Positions 35,367-43,475 of a stretch of DNA of 64,000 bases are shown here, piece after piece. A program made the position numbers and the translations under genes. Origin of the DNA: Halospeciosus flavus (GTDB taxonomy: Archaea; Halobacteriota; Halobacteria; Halobacteriales; Halobacteriaceae); the NCBI RefSeq assembly GCF_029814175.1, contig NZ_CP122313.1, positions 62,001 through 126,000 on the forward strand, given 5' to 3'. Every line of letters begins with the position of its first letter. Position 1 is the stretch's first letter. Under the pieces are notes generated by a model. It was not told the DNA's origin, made no database searches, and was given only the letters and a program-made list of their open reading frames with translations.

Positions 35367-35411
35367 CACGGGCGGCGCGCCGCCCGTTAGCTCGGGAGAG
35401 CAGGCTCTCCC
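35367..35411. other. Two consecutive perfect hairpins (candidate structured RNA or protein site)
   Basis: A 20-bp perfect palindrome (ACGGGCGG and its complement) at 35367-35386 is followed by a 9-bp stem with a 2-nt loop (CGGGAGAGC/GCTCTCCCG) at 35392-35411. No gene overlaps. The stretch 35330-35460 between the wHTH gene and the RPA-like gene reads as a folded non-coding unit. Confidence 0.5.
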
Positions 35412-35460
35412 GGTGACCGAGGCAGCCTCGCCCTTTCTGAGTCCACCAGGACGGTAGATG

Positions 35461-35988
35461 CCTCACCGAGCGACGTAGCCGGCTGAACAGGTGTGTTCGT
35501 TATGGCCCGCCCCGCTCGCCGCGTTCCGCCCTCCGCGTCGCTCGCGACCGACCATTCCGGGCGTGCGGGCGCTCTCCGCACCGCCCGCGCCCGTTCCGGG
35601 CTAAAATGCATGTGCCCTCGGCGCCAGCGGGTATCCCCGTCGGTTGCGCCCCTTGCGGGCTTTCGCGTTCCAGCGCTTGGTGCCGCCTGCGCTGTCGCGC
35701 GCCACACCGCGGCGCGCGTTCTCGGCGACAGTCGCCCTGGACACGGACCCGCACATCGGGCCGGACACGAGCGGGCATATCCCGCTGGCCGCTCGCTCCG
35801 GGCGGGTCGGCGCGCGGTGCTGGATGGTCGTCCGCCTCGGGCGCGCTCTCGCTCGCGCCCACAGGGCGCTCGCGAAGGCGCGAGCGAGAGCGCGCAGACG
35901 AGTCTGTCGGTCGTTGTCGTCGAGGAAATCCGCGATGTTGAGGCATCGCGGTGTCGGGCGCGTGAGCGCCTTCAGGAGCTGAACTCCA
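35461..35988. other. GC-rich structured leader region of the RPA-like gene
   Basis: This 528-bp region is so GC-rich that frames stay open on both strands, but their products are Arg/Ala/Pro-rich and not acidic like the real proteins here. I see no supported gene. It contains the long hairpin at 35841-35895 and several shorter complementary stretches, such as CGCGCGCC/GGCGCGCG around 35696-35720. Confidence 0.5.
35841..35895. repeat. 19-bp perfect stem with 17-nt loop
   Basis: GCGCGCTCTCGCTCGCGCC at 35841-35859 pairs perfectly with 35877-35895. It lies 94 bp upstream of the RPA-like gene. Such a stem would form on single-stranded DNA or RNA and could be an initiation or regulatory site. Confidence 0.75.
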
Positions 35989-36855
35989 ATGTCGAGTAAG
36001 AACGTCTTCGGTAATGAGGTTTCGGTCGATGAACAGGCTTTCGAGAAACACGATGACGTCGAGGTCGACGAGGATGGGTTCGAGGTCGTCGACGAGACGC
36101 CGGAGTTCCGGGCGACGGTCGACATGGAAGTGCAGGCGAAAGTCGATTCCAACCACCCAGATGCGCGGGTCGAGGAAGGCCCGGATCACCTGCTCGGGAA
36201 GACTCTCGAACAGGAGGAGCGCATCGAGGCCCGGGAAGCCGAGCTGGAGCACATCAGTACCCAGGCGGAACTCAGTCAACAGGAGGGACGCGCGAAGCGG
36301 ACGCGAGAGGTCGTCGTCGAGCAGTGTGGTCGAGACGAGCCCGAACCGGTGGAGCGCACGGATCCCCGAGAGAAGTTGACGCAGGAGAAACTCGCGGCGG
36401 TGAACAAGCAGGCGATGCGGATCAGCGACGAAGTGCAGGACGGCTGGTCGAGAGCGGTCGTCGCGAAGCAGTTGGCCGAGAAGGTGCAGCGCGGAGAGGA
36501 CGTGACCAAGGCGGTGCTGGAGACGTTGGAGGAGCAGAAGGCGGTACCCGGTGCAATCGTGCCCATCGCGGATGTGCCGGACGTGCCCGTCGGGGAAGTG
36601 ACGGTCCAGGGTGAAATCACCGAGCTCTGGACTCCCTCAAGTTCAAATATACAACAAGTCGGGCTGATCGAAGACGAGAGCGGGCGCACGAAATTCACGG
36701 TCTGGGAGAAAAGCGGGAAAACGATAGTTCGAGAAGGGCAGACGGTCAGGTTCAGAGCGGTCAAAAAGAACTGGTACCAAGGTCGGTGCAGTCTCGCGAT
36801 CACGGGCTGGAGTCGGATCGAATTCCCAGAGCGCGGCCGCTGGTGGGAAGAATAG
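35989..36855 (+). CDS. RPA-like single-stranded-DNA-binding protein
   Basis: The 288-residue acidic protein has a mostly helical, charged N-terminal two thirds. A C-terminal OB fold (about 198-283) follows: GEVTVQGEITELWTPSSSNIQQVGLIEDESGRTKFTVWEKSG, then VREGQTVRFRAVKKNWYQGRCSLAITGWSRIE. The pattern matches haloarchaeal RPA-family OB domains that bind ssDNA during replication and repair. It stands alone behind a highly structured 700-bp region and is followed by a T-run terminator. Confidence 0.85.
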   Translation: MSSKNVFGNEVSVDEQAFEKHDDVEVDEDGFEVVDETPEFRATVDMEVQAKVDSNHPDARVEEGPDHLLGKTLEQEERIEAREAELEHISTQAELSQQEGRAKRTREVVVEQCGRDEPEPVERTDPREKLTQEKLAAVNKQAMRISDEVQDGWSRAVVAKQLAEKVQRGEDVTKAVLETLEEQKAVPGAIVPIADVPDVPVGEVTVQGEITELWTPSSSNIQQVGLIEDESGRTKFTVWEKSGKTIVREGQTVRFRAVKKNWYQGRCSLAITGWSRIEFPERGRWWEE

Positions 36856-36870
36856 CCAGTTAGCGCAGCC

Positions 36871-36880
36871 TTCTTTTTTT
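36871..36880 (+). terminator. T-run terminator after the RPA-like gene
   Basis: TTCTTTTTTT begins 15 bp after the stop codon. Archaeal polymerase terminates at such T-rich stretches without needing a hairpin. Confidence 0.6.
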
Positions 36881-37066
36881 GCTGTGTGCCGAACCGGCCC
36901 AGACCCCGCCACCCCACCCTCCGCTCCCGGCCTCCCGCTGGTCGGCCGGCAGCCACGACCGGACTCCTACCCTTGAGAGGAGCGCGGTGAGACGGCTGTC
37001 CGGGGTTGAGGTGTTTGTGTGTACCCAGAGGGGAAGTGGAGGCAGACAACGTGCCCTGAGCAACGA

Positions 37067-37395
37067 TGTCCAAGGAACATATTCTCACAGCCCGCGAATG
37101 GCTTCGCATTCACCTCCGCGAAGCTCGCCGGACGACCGGACTCACCGATCGTCAAAGCACAGTTAGCCGCCGCACTGGACGCCTAGGAAGACCTACCGCC
37201 AACGAATCTGCAGGAAGGAGCCTCGGTCATAGACGATGCGGGACATCTAACACCACCAGACGCTGAATGGGTTCGACGGGTCGGGACACAGGAGGTGTAC
37301 CACGTCCCCGAACGCGCCCATAACGGTCCCGAACGTTCCGGTGAGGACCAAGAGAGCAAGCAAGATCAAGAACGGCCACAGTTCGTCGGCCATCT
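37067..37395 (+). pseudogene. Decayed gene of unknown identity
   Basis: An ATG at 37067 opens MSKEHILTAREWLRIHLREARRTTGL, which then loses frame. A second frame continues as IVKAQLAAALDA, hits a TAG near 37182 and stays open to about 37430 with haloarchaeal-looking content (HLTPPDAEWVRRVGTQEVYHVPERAHN). One frameshift plus one nonsense codon would explain it. I do not recognise the parent. The region is otherwise unassigned. Confidence 0.35.
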
Positions 37396-37853
37396 CAGTC
37401 TCGGAGGTGAGAGTCCTCGACCCGGACTAACTGGAGGGACGGAAACGGGGCGAATGGAATTTCCTCCTCAACGAGCTCTTCGAGCGGGATCGCGGCCTCT
37501 CGCTCGTCCCATCTCGGCATGTACTCTTCGAGCACGTCAAGTGGGGTAACTACAATGACCTCGTCGTCATCCGGGTACTTCGGAGTCTTGTCGGCCAGCG
37601 TGTCTCCGTCCTCGAACTCCCACTCGTCGAGTTCGAGTCCAGGAATGTTCACGACGACCAAGGCGATCGGTTCGTCGGCCTCGGTATCGTGGACGATATC
37701 GCCGTAGATGAAATCCGGGTCTTCCTCCTCGTCGTCCAGTTCGAGTTCCAGGGCCATATCGAGTGACCGTTGGAGTGGTTCCTCTCGTCCCGGAGGCTGC
37801 CATTGTTCTTCGTCGGTACGTCTGTCAGGTGGTCCGCCGCCTTTGCGTGGCAT
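37395..37853 (-). CDS. Acidic hypothetical protein
   Basis: The 152-residue protein is strongly acidic with a disordered N-terminus (RKGGGPPDRRTDEEQWQPPGREEP). An alpha/beta part contains FIYGDIVHDTEADEPIALVVVNIPGLELDEWEF and TPKYPDDDEVIVVTPLDVLEEYMPRWDEREAAI. No family is recognised. Its ATG overlaps the stop of the upstream gene by one base, so the two are translationally coupled and probably act together. Confidence 0.7.
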   Translation of the reverse strand: MPRKGGGPPDRRTDEEQWQPPGREEPLQRSLDMALELELDDEEEDPDFIYGDIVHDTEADEPIALVVVNIPGLELDEWEFEDGDTLADKTPKYPDDDEVIVVTPLDVLEEYMPRWDEREAAIPLEELVEEEIPFAPFPSLQLVRVEDSHLRD

Positions 37854-38641
37854 TAGTTGTTCACCATGAATCCGTCAAGTGCAGTTTGCGAGCTGTGCAG
37901 GGCCTCAATCCTCCAGTTGATGGTCTCGGTCAACCGCTCGGCGTCGTGTTCCCCGTTCGGTTGCCTGCTCTCATCCAAGATCGACGTCTTCCCGGAGAAG
38001 GCAACAACCTCGTCTGGGGCGTGGAGGAGATGTTCGTGGGAGACCCGACCGTTGAGGTAAATCCGATCTGGGCCGAGTGCTTCGACCAGGGCCTCCAGGT
38101 CATCCCAGAGGTTGAACTTCGAGTTGTACTCGGTCCCGTCGAAGGCACACGACTTCGTGCCGAAGACCTCGAACAGCTCCCGGCAGTGCTCGTAGTGCCA
38201 CGGTTCCCACCCCACGATGATGGGATAGAGTTCGACGTCGAGTTCGGCATCCTCAACCATACGGTAGAGCGCCTTCTGCCCCTCGACCGATCGCTCAATC
38301 TCGCTCAGGAGCTCGCGACGGTCCATATCGTCGCTGTCCATGACCCAGCGGTCGCCTGGGAAGTAGACATCGACGATCCCGTCCAGTTCCTGTAGCCGCT
38401 CGAACTCGTCCTCAGGAGTCCGACCGACCAGGAACTCGTTCTGCTCCATCGAGTTGATGATGAGCATCTGGTCGGGATGCATGAACGCCTCTCGTGGTTG
38501 GTTTACGAACCAAGTCGACCGGCGGAACGGTGCTTGGAGGGCCGGGAACTCCTCGACGTTGTAGCCGAAAAGGCGTCTATCGGTGGAAGCCCCAGGTTTG
38601 GTCTTCGGTACGAACTCGTGCGGGAATCGGTCGCCGGGCAT
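37853..38641 (-). CDS. Uncharacterised protein, possible TIM-barrel (TGT-like) fold
   Basis: The 262-residue protein alternates strands and helices: MLIINSMEQ, GIVDVYFPGDRWVMDSDD, VELYPIIVGWEPWHYEHC, FGTKSCAFDGTEY, RIYLNGRVSHEHLL and EVVAFSGKTSIL. This rhythm and the conserved-looking His/Asp positions recall tRNA-guanine-transglycosylase-like barrels used in nucleic-acid deazaguanine modification. The resemblance is remote, and no zinc motif is visible. It heads a two-gene operon divergent from the CARF-like regulator at 38847. Confidence 0.55.
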   Translation of the reverse strand: MPGDRFPHEFVPKTKPGASTDRRLFGYNVEEFPALQAPFRRSTWFVNQPREAFMHPDQMLIINSMEQNEFLVGRTPEDEFERLQELDGIVDVYFPGDRWVMDSDDMDRRELLSEIERSVEGQKALYRMVEDAELDVELYPIIVGWEPWHYEHCRELFEVFGTKSCAFDGTEYNSKFNLWDDLEALVEALGPDRIYLNGRVSHEHLLHAPDEVVAFSGKTSILDESRQPNGEHDAERLTETINWRIEALHSSQTALDGFMVNN

Positions 38642-38846
38642 TCGGATCTCTCAGGCGCGGTTGTGTCTCGGTGGCGCCTGTCGTGACACTACTCACCGCA
38701 CAGGGATAAGTCTTGTTCGCTTTTATTCGCACGGTATCTATTTCTTAGGCTTTCCAAAACACATACATCCCGAGATAACCATAATTCGTCCCACATACGA
38801 AGCGTATAACGAAGGTCTTTAGCCTAAACCGCAGACAGAGGGAACT

Positions 38847-39755
38847 ATGACCGAACGAGTCCATATTATCCCAGTTGGATTCGACTTCGAGCGTCTCATC
38901 TACCCAATTTCGCAGGGACAGATGGAGGCCGACCGAGTCGTACTCATCACGCACGAAGGCGATCCAGACGATGAGGCAACGAGTAAGGCCGCGCAACTTG
39001 CATCGAATATGACTCGCCGATTGGAAGATTCGTTCAAACTGATTGACGTCGAGGTCCAGCGCGAATCCATCGAAATCGAGGGCATGTTTGACTATGAGAC
39101 CCTCTATCCGATGGCCTACGACTACATCCTCGACGAACTGAAGGCTGATAACGAGGTTTTCGTCAACATCTCTTCGATGCCTCGCACGGTCGCCTTCGCG
39201 TTCGCTACTGCGGCCGACTCGATAATCGCCGAGTTCCAGGAAGATATGGATGAGATTCGAGACCGGCTCCACACCTACTACGTCTCGCCGGAGGAATATC
39301 TCGTGCACCGGATGATGGAGGTTCTGGAGAACGCCGCGGACACGCTCGATGATCTGAAGGAATACGAGGACCTGACCGTGCACAGCCAGTACGAGGAGAT
39401 CGTGCAGCTTCTCGACCGAATCAACGAGAGCGGTGTGACGGAGGGTGCCCGAGACCTCGACGGGCAGATGTACGTCGAGTTCCCGTCGTCGCCTGGCAGT
39501 GACGTTGAGGATTTCGAGAAAACCATTCTGAACTTCCTCTTTGGGAAGGATCCAATTGCGTCGACATCTGCGCTCGCCGAACAGCTGGCCGAAGAAGAGG
39601 GGGAGGAGTACGACGAGTCGTTCCGCAGCCGCGTCCAATACAACGTCTCGAAACTCGACGAAAAGGGGTATGTAGACCGCGAGAAGGTCGGAAATAGTCT
39701 CGAAACGCAGCTCTCGACGATGGGGCGGATGTGGGTGGAAACTCACCGGGGATGA
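38847..39755 (+). CDS. CARF-like domain plus winged-helix regulator (HFX_2341/DUF6293-like)
   Basis: The 302-residue protein has an N-terminal Rossmann-like domain (VHIIPVGFDFERLIYPI, VVLITHEGDP, and the typical VFVNISSMPRTVAFAFATAADSI). This resembles CRISPR-associated Rossmann-fold (CARF) regulators. The C-terminal part (about 225-300) is a winged helix (STSALAEQLAEEEGEEYDESFRSRVQYNVSKLDEKGYVDRE). Such proteins are thought to sense nucleotides and control transcription. It is divergent from the gene pair 37395-38641, with a TATA-like TTTAG about 30 bp before its ATG. Confidence 0.82.
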   Translation: MTERVHIIPVGFDFERLIYPISQGQMEADRVVLITHEGDPDDEATSKAAQLASNMTRRLEDSFKLIDVEVQRESIEIEGMFDYETLYPMAYDYILDELKADNEVFVNISSMPRTVAFAFATAADSIIAEFQEDMDEIRDRLHTYYVSPEEYLVHRMMEVLENAADTLDDLKEYEDLTVHSQYEEIVQLLDRINESGVTEGARDLDGQMYVEFPSSPGSDVEDFEKTILNFLFGKDPIASTSALAEQLAEEEGEEYDESFRSRVQYNVSKLDEKGYVDREKVGNSLETQLSTMGRMWVETHRG

Positions 39756-39892
39756 ACTGGATCCTCGCATAATGGACACTCCGCGTAGACCGCTCGGTGG
39801 TCGTCCTTCTCGTACTCGATGAGGAGCATACCTGCGGGTATCTCGGTGTCGCAAGCCGGACAGGTTCCGAGGATCGATTGTTCCGACGACAT
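39743..39892 (-). CDS. 49-residue zinc-finger protein
   Basis: The ATG at 39892 gives MSSEQSILGTCPACDTEIPAG followed by a second pair ECPLCEDP. Two CxxC motifs about 28 residues apart make one zinc site. The gene is convergent with the CARF-like gene and overlaps its 3' end by 13 bp, so antisense interplay is possible. The family is a small haloarchaeal zinc finger of unknown function. Confidence 0.65.
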   Translation of the reverse strand: MSSEQSILGTCPACDTEIPAGMLLIEYEKDDHRAVYAECPLCEDPVHPR

Positions 39893-39982
39893 GGGGGGGT
39901 GGAGCGCTGGAGCGTGTGACACTGTATTCCAGGCTCCAAGTGTAGTAATGGAGTATACGTTCAAAAATTCGATCCAAGCGAA

Positions 39983-40441
39983 GTGAAAGTGGAACCCGGA
40001 CCAAGACCTTTGCTGGAACAGTCTGATTATTCGGTAGTGTTCGACGACCTCCATCAGACCATCAACAAGATCCGAGGTGACTTCTCCGGGAACAAGGACA
40101 CCTCTATCGCCGTGGGTCGAGAGGCCGTTCTGGAGAACCTCGAATGGATATACGGTGGCGTGTGCCTGCTACTCCTCTTTGGCGTCCTGAAATTCAAAGA
40201 CGCCGCTCTGCTCGCCGTCTACGGTGGGATACCGTTCGTTCTCGATTCAGGCCTCTTCCTGCAATCCGTCCCGTTGCTCAGTCGCGTGCTGCCGCGTGTG
40301 ACGATGTTGATAGAGCTCGGGATGGAGTTCGGGGCCGTAACCGTCGGGATCTCCCTTGGCGCCGTCTACGGCGTCTACAGACTCATTGGCGCGGTGAAGA
40401 TGGGCGTGCCATACTACGCAGCACTGAAGCGGGACGATTAG
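39983..40441 (+). CDS. Small membrane protein
   Basis: A GTG at 39983 gives 152 residues. After a soluble N-terminus come helices at about 57-72, 74-92 and 110-135, followed by a short basic end. No family is recognised. A TATA-like AAAAAT lies about 20 bp upstream of the GTG, consistent with a leaderless transcript. It is isolated between the zinc-finger gene and the second TFB. Confidence 0.55.
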   Translation: MKVEPGPRPLLEQSDYSVVFDDLHQTINKIRGDFSGNKDTSIAVGREAVLENLEWIYGGVCLLLLFGVLKFKDAALLAVYGGIPFVLDSGLFLQSVPLLSRVLPRVTMLIELGMEFGAVTVGISLGAVYGVYRLIGAVKMGVPYYAALKRDD

Positions 40442-40675
40442 TCCTGCCCTATCATGTCCTATGAGAAAGGACTCGATCTGGCGTACAGGAGGTCTAGTGA
40501 CATTTCGTCGTAGCCCCAGTCGAGGACCTTGTTCCACTTCTTGCCGTTCTTACGGCAGGCATCGAAGTTCCCCCGACTCCCTGTGTAGGCACTTCAGTCC
40601 AGCATAGAGTCTATTGTCCCCTCAATGGGTGAGGGGCTCGCCGTACTGGCAAGTTCCCTGAACACGGTGAGAACC
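40442..40675. other. Intergenic region with a possible decayed coding fragment
   Basis: On the minus strand, about 40459-40600, a short frame reads GNFDACRKNGKKWNKVLDWGYDEM and ends at a stop. It has no start and no recognisable parent. The rest shows no gene. Confidence 0.3.
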
Positions 40676-41602
40676 ATGGCAATCAGAGACATCTACGAAA
40701 CTGACTTCGATGAGGACGTCCAGACGGAGTCGAGCGCTAACCTGTGTCCCGAGTGCGACGGGCGGGTCACTACCAACGCAGTCGAAACCATCTGCGAGGA
40801 GTGTGGGCTCGTCATCGACGAGCAGCGGATCGACCACGGGCCAGAGTGGCGAGGGTTCGACGAAGACGAACGGGAGCGCACGGGCGCTCCGTTGACGGCG
40901 GCACGACACGATCGAGGGTTGTCGACGGAGATCGGCCGCGGGACCGATGCGAACGGGAACGAACTCTCAGGACAGAAGCGACGGCGGCTCGCTCGGATGC
41001 GGCGTGAACAGACCCGTGGGCGGTTTCAGTCGAAAGCTGAACGCAACCTCGCACACGGGCTTAGTGAAGTCCGCCGGATCAGTAGTGCGCTCGAACTATC
41101 CGAGACGATCCGTGACCAGGCCTGCCAGCTATTCCGCAGCGCTCAGAACGAGGACCTCCAGCAGGGCCGGTCGATCGAGGCGATGGCCGCCGCGAGTGTC
41201 TACGGCGCGTGTCGGTGTAACGGGCGGCCGCGAACGCTCGACGACATCACCGAGTCGGCGCGCGTCGAGCAATCGCGGGTGACGAACGCATATACGACGC
41301 TGAATACGGAACTTGGCCTGCCGGCCCAGCCGGTGACGCCCAGTGCGTTCGTTCCGCGGTTGGCGTCTGAGCTCGACGTCTCCGATCAAATCCGGCAGCG
41401 GGCTCGGCAGCTGGCAGAAGCATCCGAATCGACCGGGGCAACCACGGGGGTTCGGCCGTCCGGGTTCGCCGCAGCCTGTCTGTACAAAGCCGGACGCGAA
41501 GACGGACGATGGCTCACCCAGTCGGACATCGCTGAAGTAGCGAACGTCTCAGTGGTCACCGTGCGGACCCACCGTGACACACTGGACGAACTGGCTGTCT
41601 AA
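40676..41602 (+). CDS. tfb: Transcription initiation factor TFB (second copy)
   Basis: From the ATG at 40676 (MAIRDIYETDFDED) the protein has 308 residues. The zinc ribbon has C24-C27 and C40-C43, followed by the linker RIDHGPEWRGFDEDERERTGAP. Two cyclin folds include GRSIEAMAAASVYGACR and VRPSGFAAACLYKAGR. It resembles the TFB at 10245-11219 in layout but differs along its length, so it is not a recent duplicate. It may direct polymerase to the element's own promoters. It is followed 99 bp later by a zinc-finger protein gene on the same strand. Confidence 0.96.
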   Translation: MAIRDIYETDFDEDVQTESSANLCPECDGRVTTNAVETICEECGLVIDEQRIDHGPEWRGFDEDERERTGAPLTAARHDRGLSTEIGRGTDANGNELSGQKRRRLARMRREQTRGRFQSKAERNLAHGLSEVRRISSALELSETIRDQACQLFRSAQNEDLQQGRSIEAMAAASVYGACRCNGRPRTLDDITESARVEQSRVTNAYTTLNTELGLPAQPVTPSAFVPRLASELDVSDQIRQRARQLAEASESTGATTGVRPSGFAAACLYKAGREDGRWLTQSDIAEVANVSVVTVRTHRDTLDELAV

Positions 41603-41701
41603 CGCCCACACTGCTGATTTTCGGTTGTATTTTGTTGTCTGATTGATGTGAGAGCCATTGTTTAAATCCGAAGACGAAGCATGATACGGCCAGATCACTC
41701 T

Positions 41702-42589
41702 ATGACCGACCAGTACGCCGACTACGAAGCCCTCCGACCGCTCGGCGAAGCGACCCACGTTCCCGACGATCAACTCGCCAGTAGTAGTGGCGAGCCCCGG
41801 CGGCAGCGCTCTGGTGGCGTCGACGCGGGCTATCCAGACGACCCGACAGCAGATGAGACCGAGTGCGCTTCCTGTGGAGCGTCGATCCCCGCTGGCCAGT
41901 CGAAGTGCCGGTTCTGTCTCACGAACCATCTCGAAGGAGCCGACGACCAGGACACATCGAACGCCGAACGGACTCTCCTCCACGTCATCCAGCTGCTCGT
42001 TGAGGCGTCGACGTTCTACGGCGCCGTCGGGAAGGGATCTGCTGCGGCCACCCTCCTCGCGAAGGGAGATGATGACCCAGTAGTCGATGACTGCAAGCTA
42101 ATCTACGATCTCGACGAGGAACCGGCCCCACAGCTTGTCGATCAGTGGCCCTCGCTCCCCTCGGCGACACGGGTCACGTCTGAATGTGGTAATCAGCTGC
42201 TCGCGGCTGCTCATGAGCGGACGGCGTGGAGAGAGACGACGCAGTCCCGTCACGACGGCGAGCACGCGACGTTTCTCTACGACGAAACCGGGAGCGAGGT
42301 TCGCACCGAAGCTCGTCTTGCAAGCCTACGTGAGGACGCAGACGACGACCTCTGGCTGGTGCCGGCGATTGCGCTCCAGGACTCCGTTGGCAAGACCGAT
42401 ACCGAACAGCCACGACACGAGCGCCCAAACAGAACTTACCTCGAGTGTCGGGAGTGTGATCGGGAAACTAAGCATCGATTCCACGAATTCGAGGCTATCC
42501 CCGACGACGAGTGGACCGGGCAGCCCATGTGGGAGTGTCAGTGGTGCGGATCACTCCGCTATGGACCCGAACCCGAAGCCGGTCAGTAG
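41702..42589 (+). CDS. Double zinc-ribbon protein
   Basis: The ATG at 41702 (MTDQYADYEAL) gives 295 residues; an ATG 21 bp upstream is also open. A zinc ribbon near residue 54 (CASCGASIPAGQSKCRFC) and another at the C-terminus (YLECRECDRETKHRFHEF, then WECQWCGSLRYG) flank an alpha/beta middle region with GNQLLAAAHERTAWRETTQ. The C-terminal ribbon has TFIIS-like spacing. It follows TFB on the same strand, so a transcription-related role is plausible. Haloarchaeal homologues have been labelled biosurfactant protein 1, which I consider unhelpful. Confidence 0.8.
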   Translation: MTDQYADYEALRPLGEATHVPDDQLASSSGEPRRQRSGGVDAGYPDDPTADETECASCGASIPAGQSKCRFCLTNHLEGADDQDTSNAERTLLHVIQLLVEASTFYGAVGKGSAAATLLAKGDDDPVVDDCKLIYDLDEEPAPQLVDQWPSLPSATRVTSECGNQLLAAAHERTAWRETTQSRHDGEHATFLYDETGSEVRTEARLASLREDADDDLWLVPAIALQDSVGKTDTEQPRHERPNRTYLECRECDRETKHRFHEFEAIPDDEWTGQPMWECQWCGSLRYGPEPEAGQ

Positions 42590-42602
42590 AGACGGGGTCA
42601 GT

Positions 42603-42643
42603 TTAACCAACGAATCCTGATATCGATTCGTTCTGTTGGTTAA
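42603..42643. repeat. TTAACCAAC/GTTGGTTAA element, copy 3
   Basis: The 41-bp element has an inner GAATC/GATTC symmetry. It starts 14 bp after the zinc-ribbon gene and lies 89 bp before the gene at 42732. Confidence 0.85.
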
Positions 42644-42696
42644 CTGGAGGCCAGTTCGAGATCACTTCCGGACTGCCCTGCTGACGGCCCGCCGGT

Positions 42697-42728
42697 GTTT
42701 TTTCGCGCCGTAAATTGGCAGAGGCGCA
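42697..42728 (+). promoter_or_regulatory. 5' leader stem-loop
   Basis: TTTTTTCGCGCC and GGCGC can pair across a 13-nt AT-richer loop, directly before the ATG at 42732. The T-rich start matches the other leaders. Confidence 0.45.
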
Positions 42729-42731
42729 CAC

Positions 42732-42920
42732 ATGGACCCACGAGACACCCCCGGCTATCGACTCCACCGCGCGCTCAGCAGCCTCACCAGTATCGACATC
42801 GACCAATTGGAGCCCGCTGATCAGGAGCGAATTAGCACCGCGACGACGCTCCTCGAGCAGGTGGATGTTCTCACCCAACCGAATACGATGAGGGACGGTG
42901 ACGTACACGGAGAATCCTGA
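42732..42920 (+). CDS. 62-residue helical protein
   Basis: The protein reads MDPRDTPGYRLHRALSSL and is a helical hairpin with a central Asp/Glu-rich turn (DIDQLEPADQERISTATTLLEQV). No family is recognised. It is the first gene after element copy 3 and begins a row of four plus-strand genes, each with its own hairpin leader. Confidence 0.65.
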   Translation: MDPRDTPGYRLHRALSSLTSIDIDQLEPADQERISTATTLLEQVDVLTQPNTMRDGDVHGES

Positions 42921-42972
42921 CAGCTCGACGCGTCGGCAGCGAAGCGTCCTGTGGCCGTCACAGCGTGAGCGG

Positions 42973-43001
42973 TTGTTCGCCCCCTGAAGGGGTGCCGGGG
43001 C
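42973..43001 (+). promoter_or_regulatory. 5' leader stem-loop
   Basis: TTGTTCG, then CCCC-TGAA-GGGG, then TGCCGGGG. This is a near-consensus copy, 26 bp before the ATG at 43027. Confidence 0.65.
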
Positions 43002-43026
43002 GCGAGACCGCTCCCGAGAACAACCC

Positions 43027-43407
43027 ATGGCAACACTCCAAGCCGCAACGACATCGACCGGCGCGCTCGTAACAGACCCACAGGCCGTCCGCCAGCTCTG
43101 TGAGAACCACTGCTTCGGGACGCTCAACTGGGAAGTGGACGACGACGGCGAACTCGTCATCTGGGGCTACGACAGCTTCGACGTGTACGAGGCCCGTGAG
43201 AACGGTCTTCCTGACTACGACGGTGGCACCGTCACCCACGAGTTCCTCCGGTCGCTCGCAGAATATCTCGAACCGGACGAAGAATTCGACATCCAGACAG
43301 CCGGATTTACCAAATGCCGATTTCCCGTGCTGGCGAAACGGTACGTCGTCCGCGACGATGAGGTGCTGTACGCGGACCTCAGTTCCCCCGACCCGATCGA
43401 CGAGTAG
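43027..43407 (+). CDS. Conserved hypothetical protein
   Basis: The 126-residue protein has an alpha/beta pattern with ALVTDPQAVRQLCENHCFGTLNWEVDDDGELVIWGYDSFDVYE and EEFDIQTAGFTKCRFPVLAKRYVVRDDEVLYADL. It resembles haloarchaeal plasmid proteins of unknown function. A hairpin leader precedes it, and the next leader begins 4 bp after its stop codon. Confidence 0.75.
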   Translation: MATLQAATTSTGALVTDPQAVRQLCENHCFGTLNWEVDDDGELVIWGYDSFDVYEARENGLPDYDGGTVTHEFLRSLAEYLEPDEEFDIQTAGFTKCRFPVLAKRYVVRDDEVLYADLSSPDPIDE

Positions 43408-43410
43408 CGT

Positions 43411-43437
43411 TGTTCGTCCCCCGGGAGGGGTGCGGGG
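43411..43437 (+). promoter_or_regulatory. 5' leader stem-loop
   Basis: TGTTCGT, then CCCCC-GGGA-GGGG, then TGCGGGG. It is close to the copy at 42973 and lies 39 bp before the ATG at 43476. Confidence 0.65.
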
Positions 43438-43475
43438 CGATCCAGTCGTGGGTCGTCCTGCGAGGTGATTGTTCA

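Noticed and set aside
35493-35999. 168-residue Arg/Ala-rich frame before the RPA-like gene
   Set aside because: The product is basic and low-complexity in an acidic proteome, frames are open on both strands from high GC, and the DNA is full of long hairpins.
40459-40600. Short minus-strand coding fragment
   Set aside because: No start codon, no recognisable parent and only about 43 codons, so I list it only as intergenic content.
42603-42643. Split palindromes as CRISPR repeats or integron attC sites
   Set aside because: Copies are kilobases apart with genes between them, there are no spacers or cas/integrase genes, and arms are too short and too widely spaced for attC.
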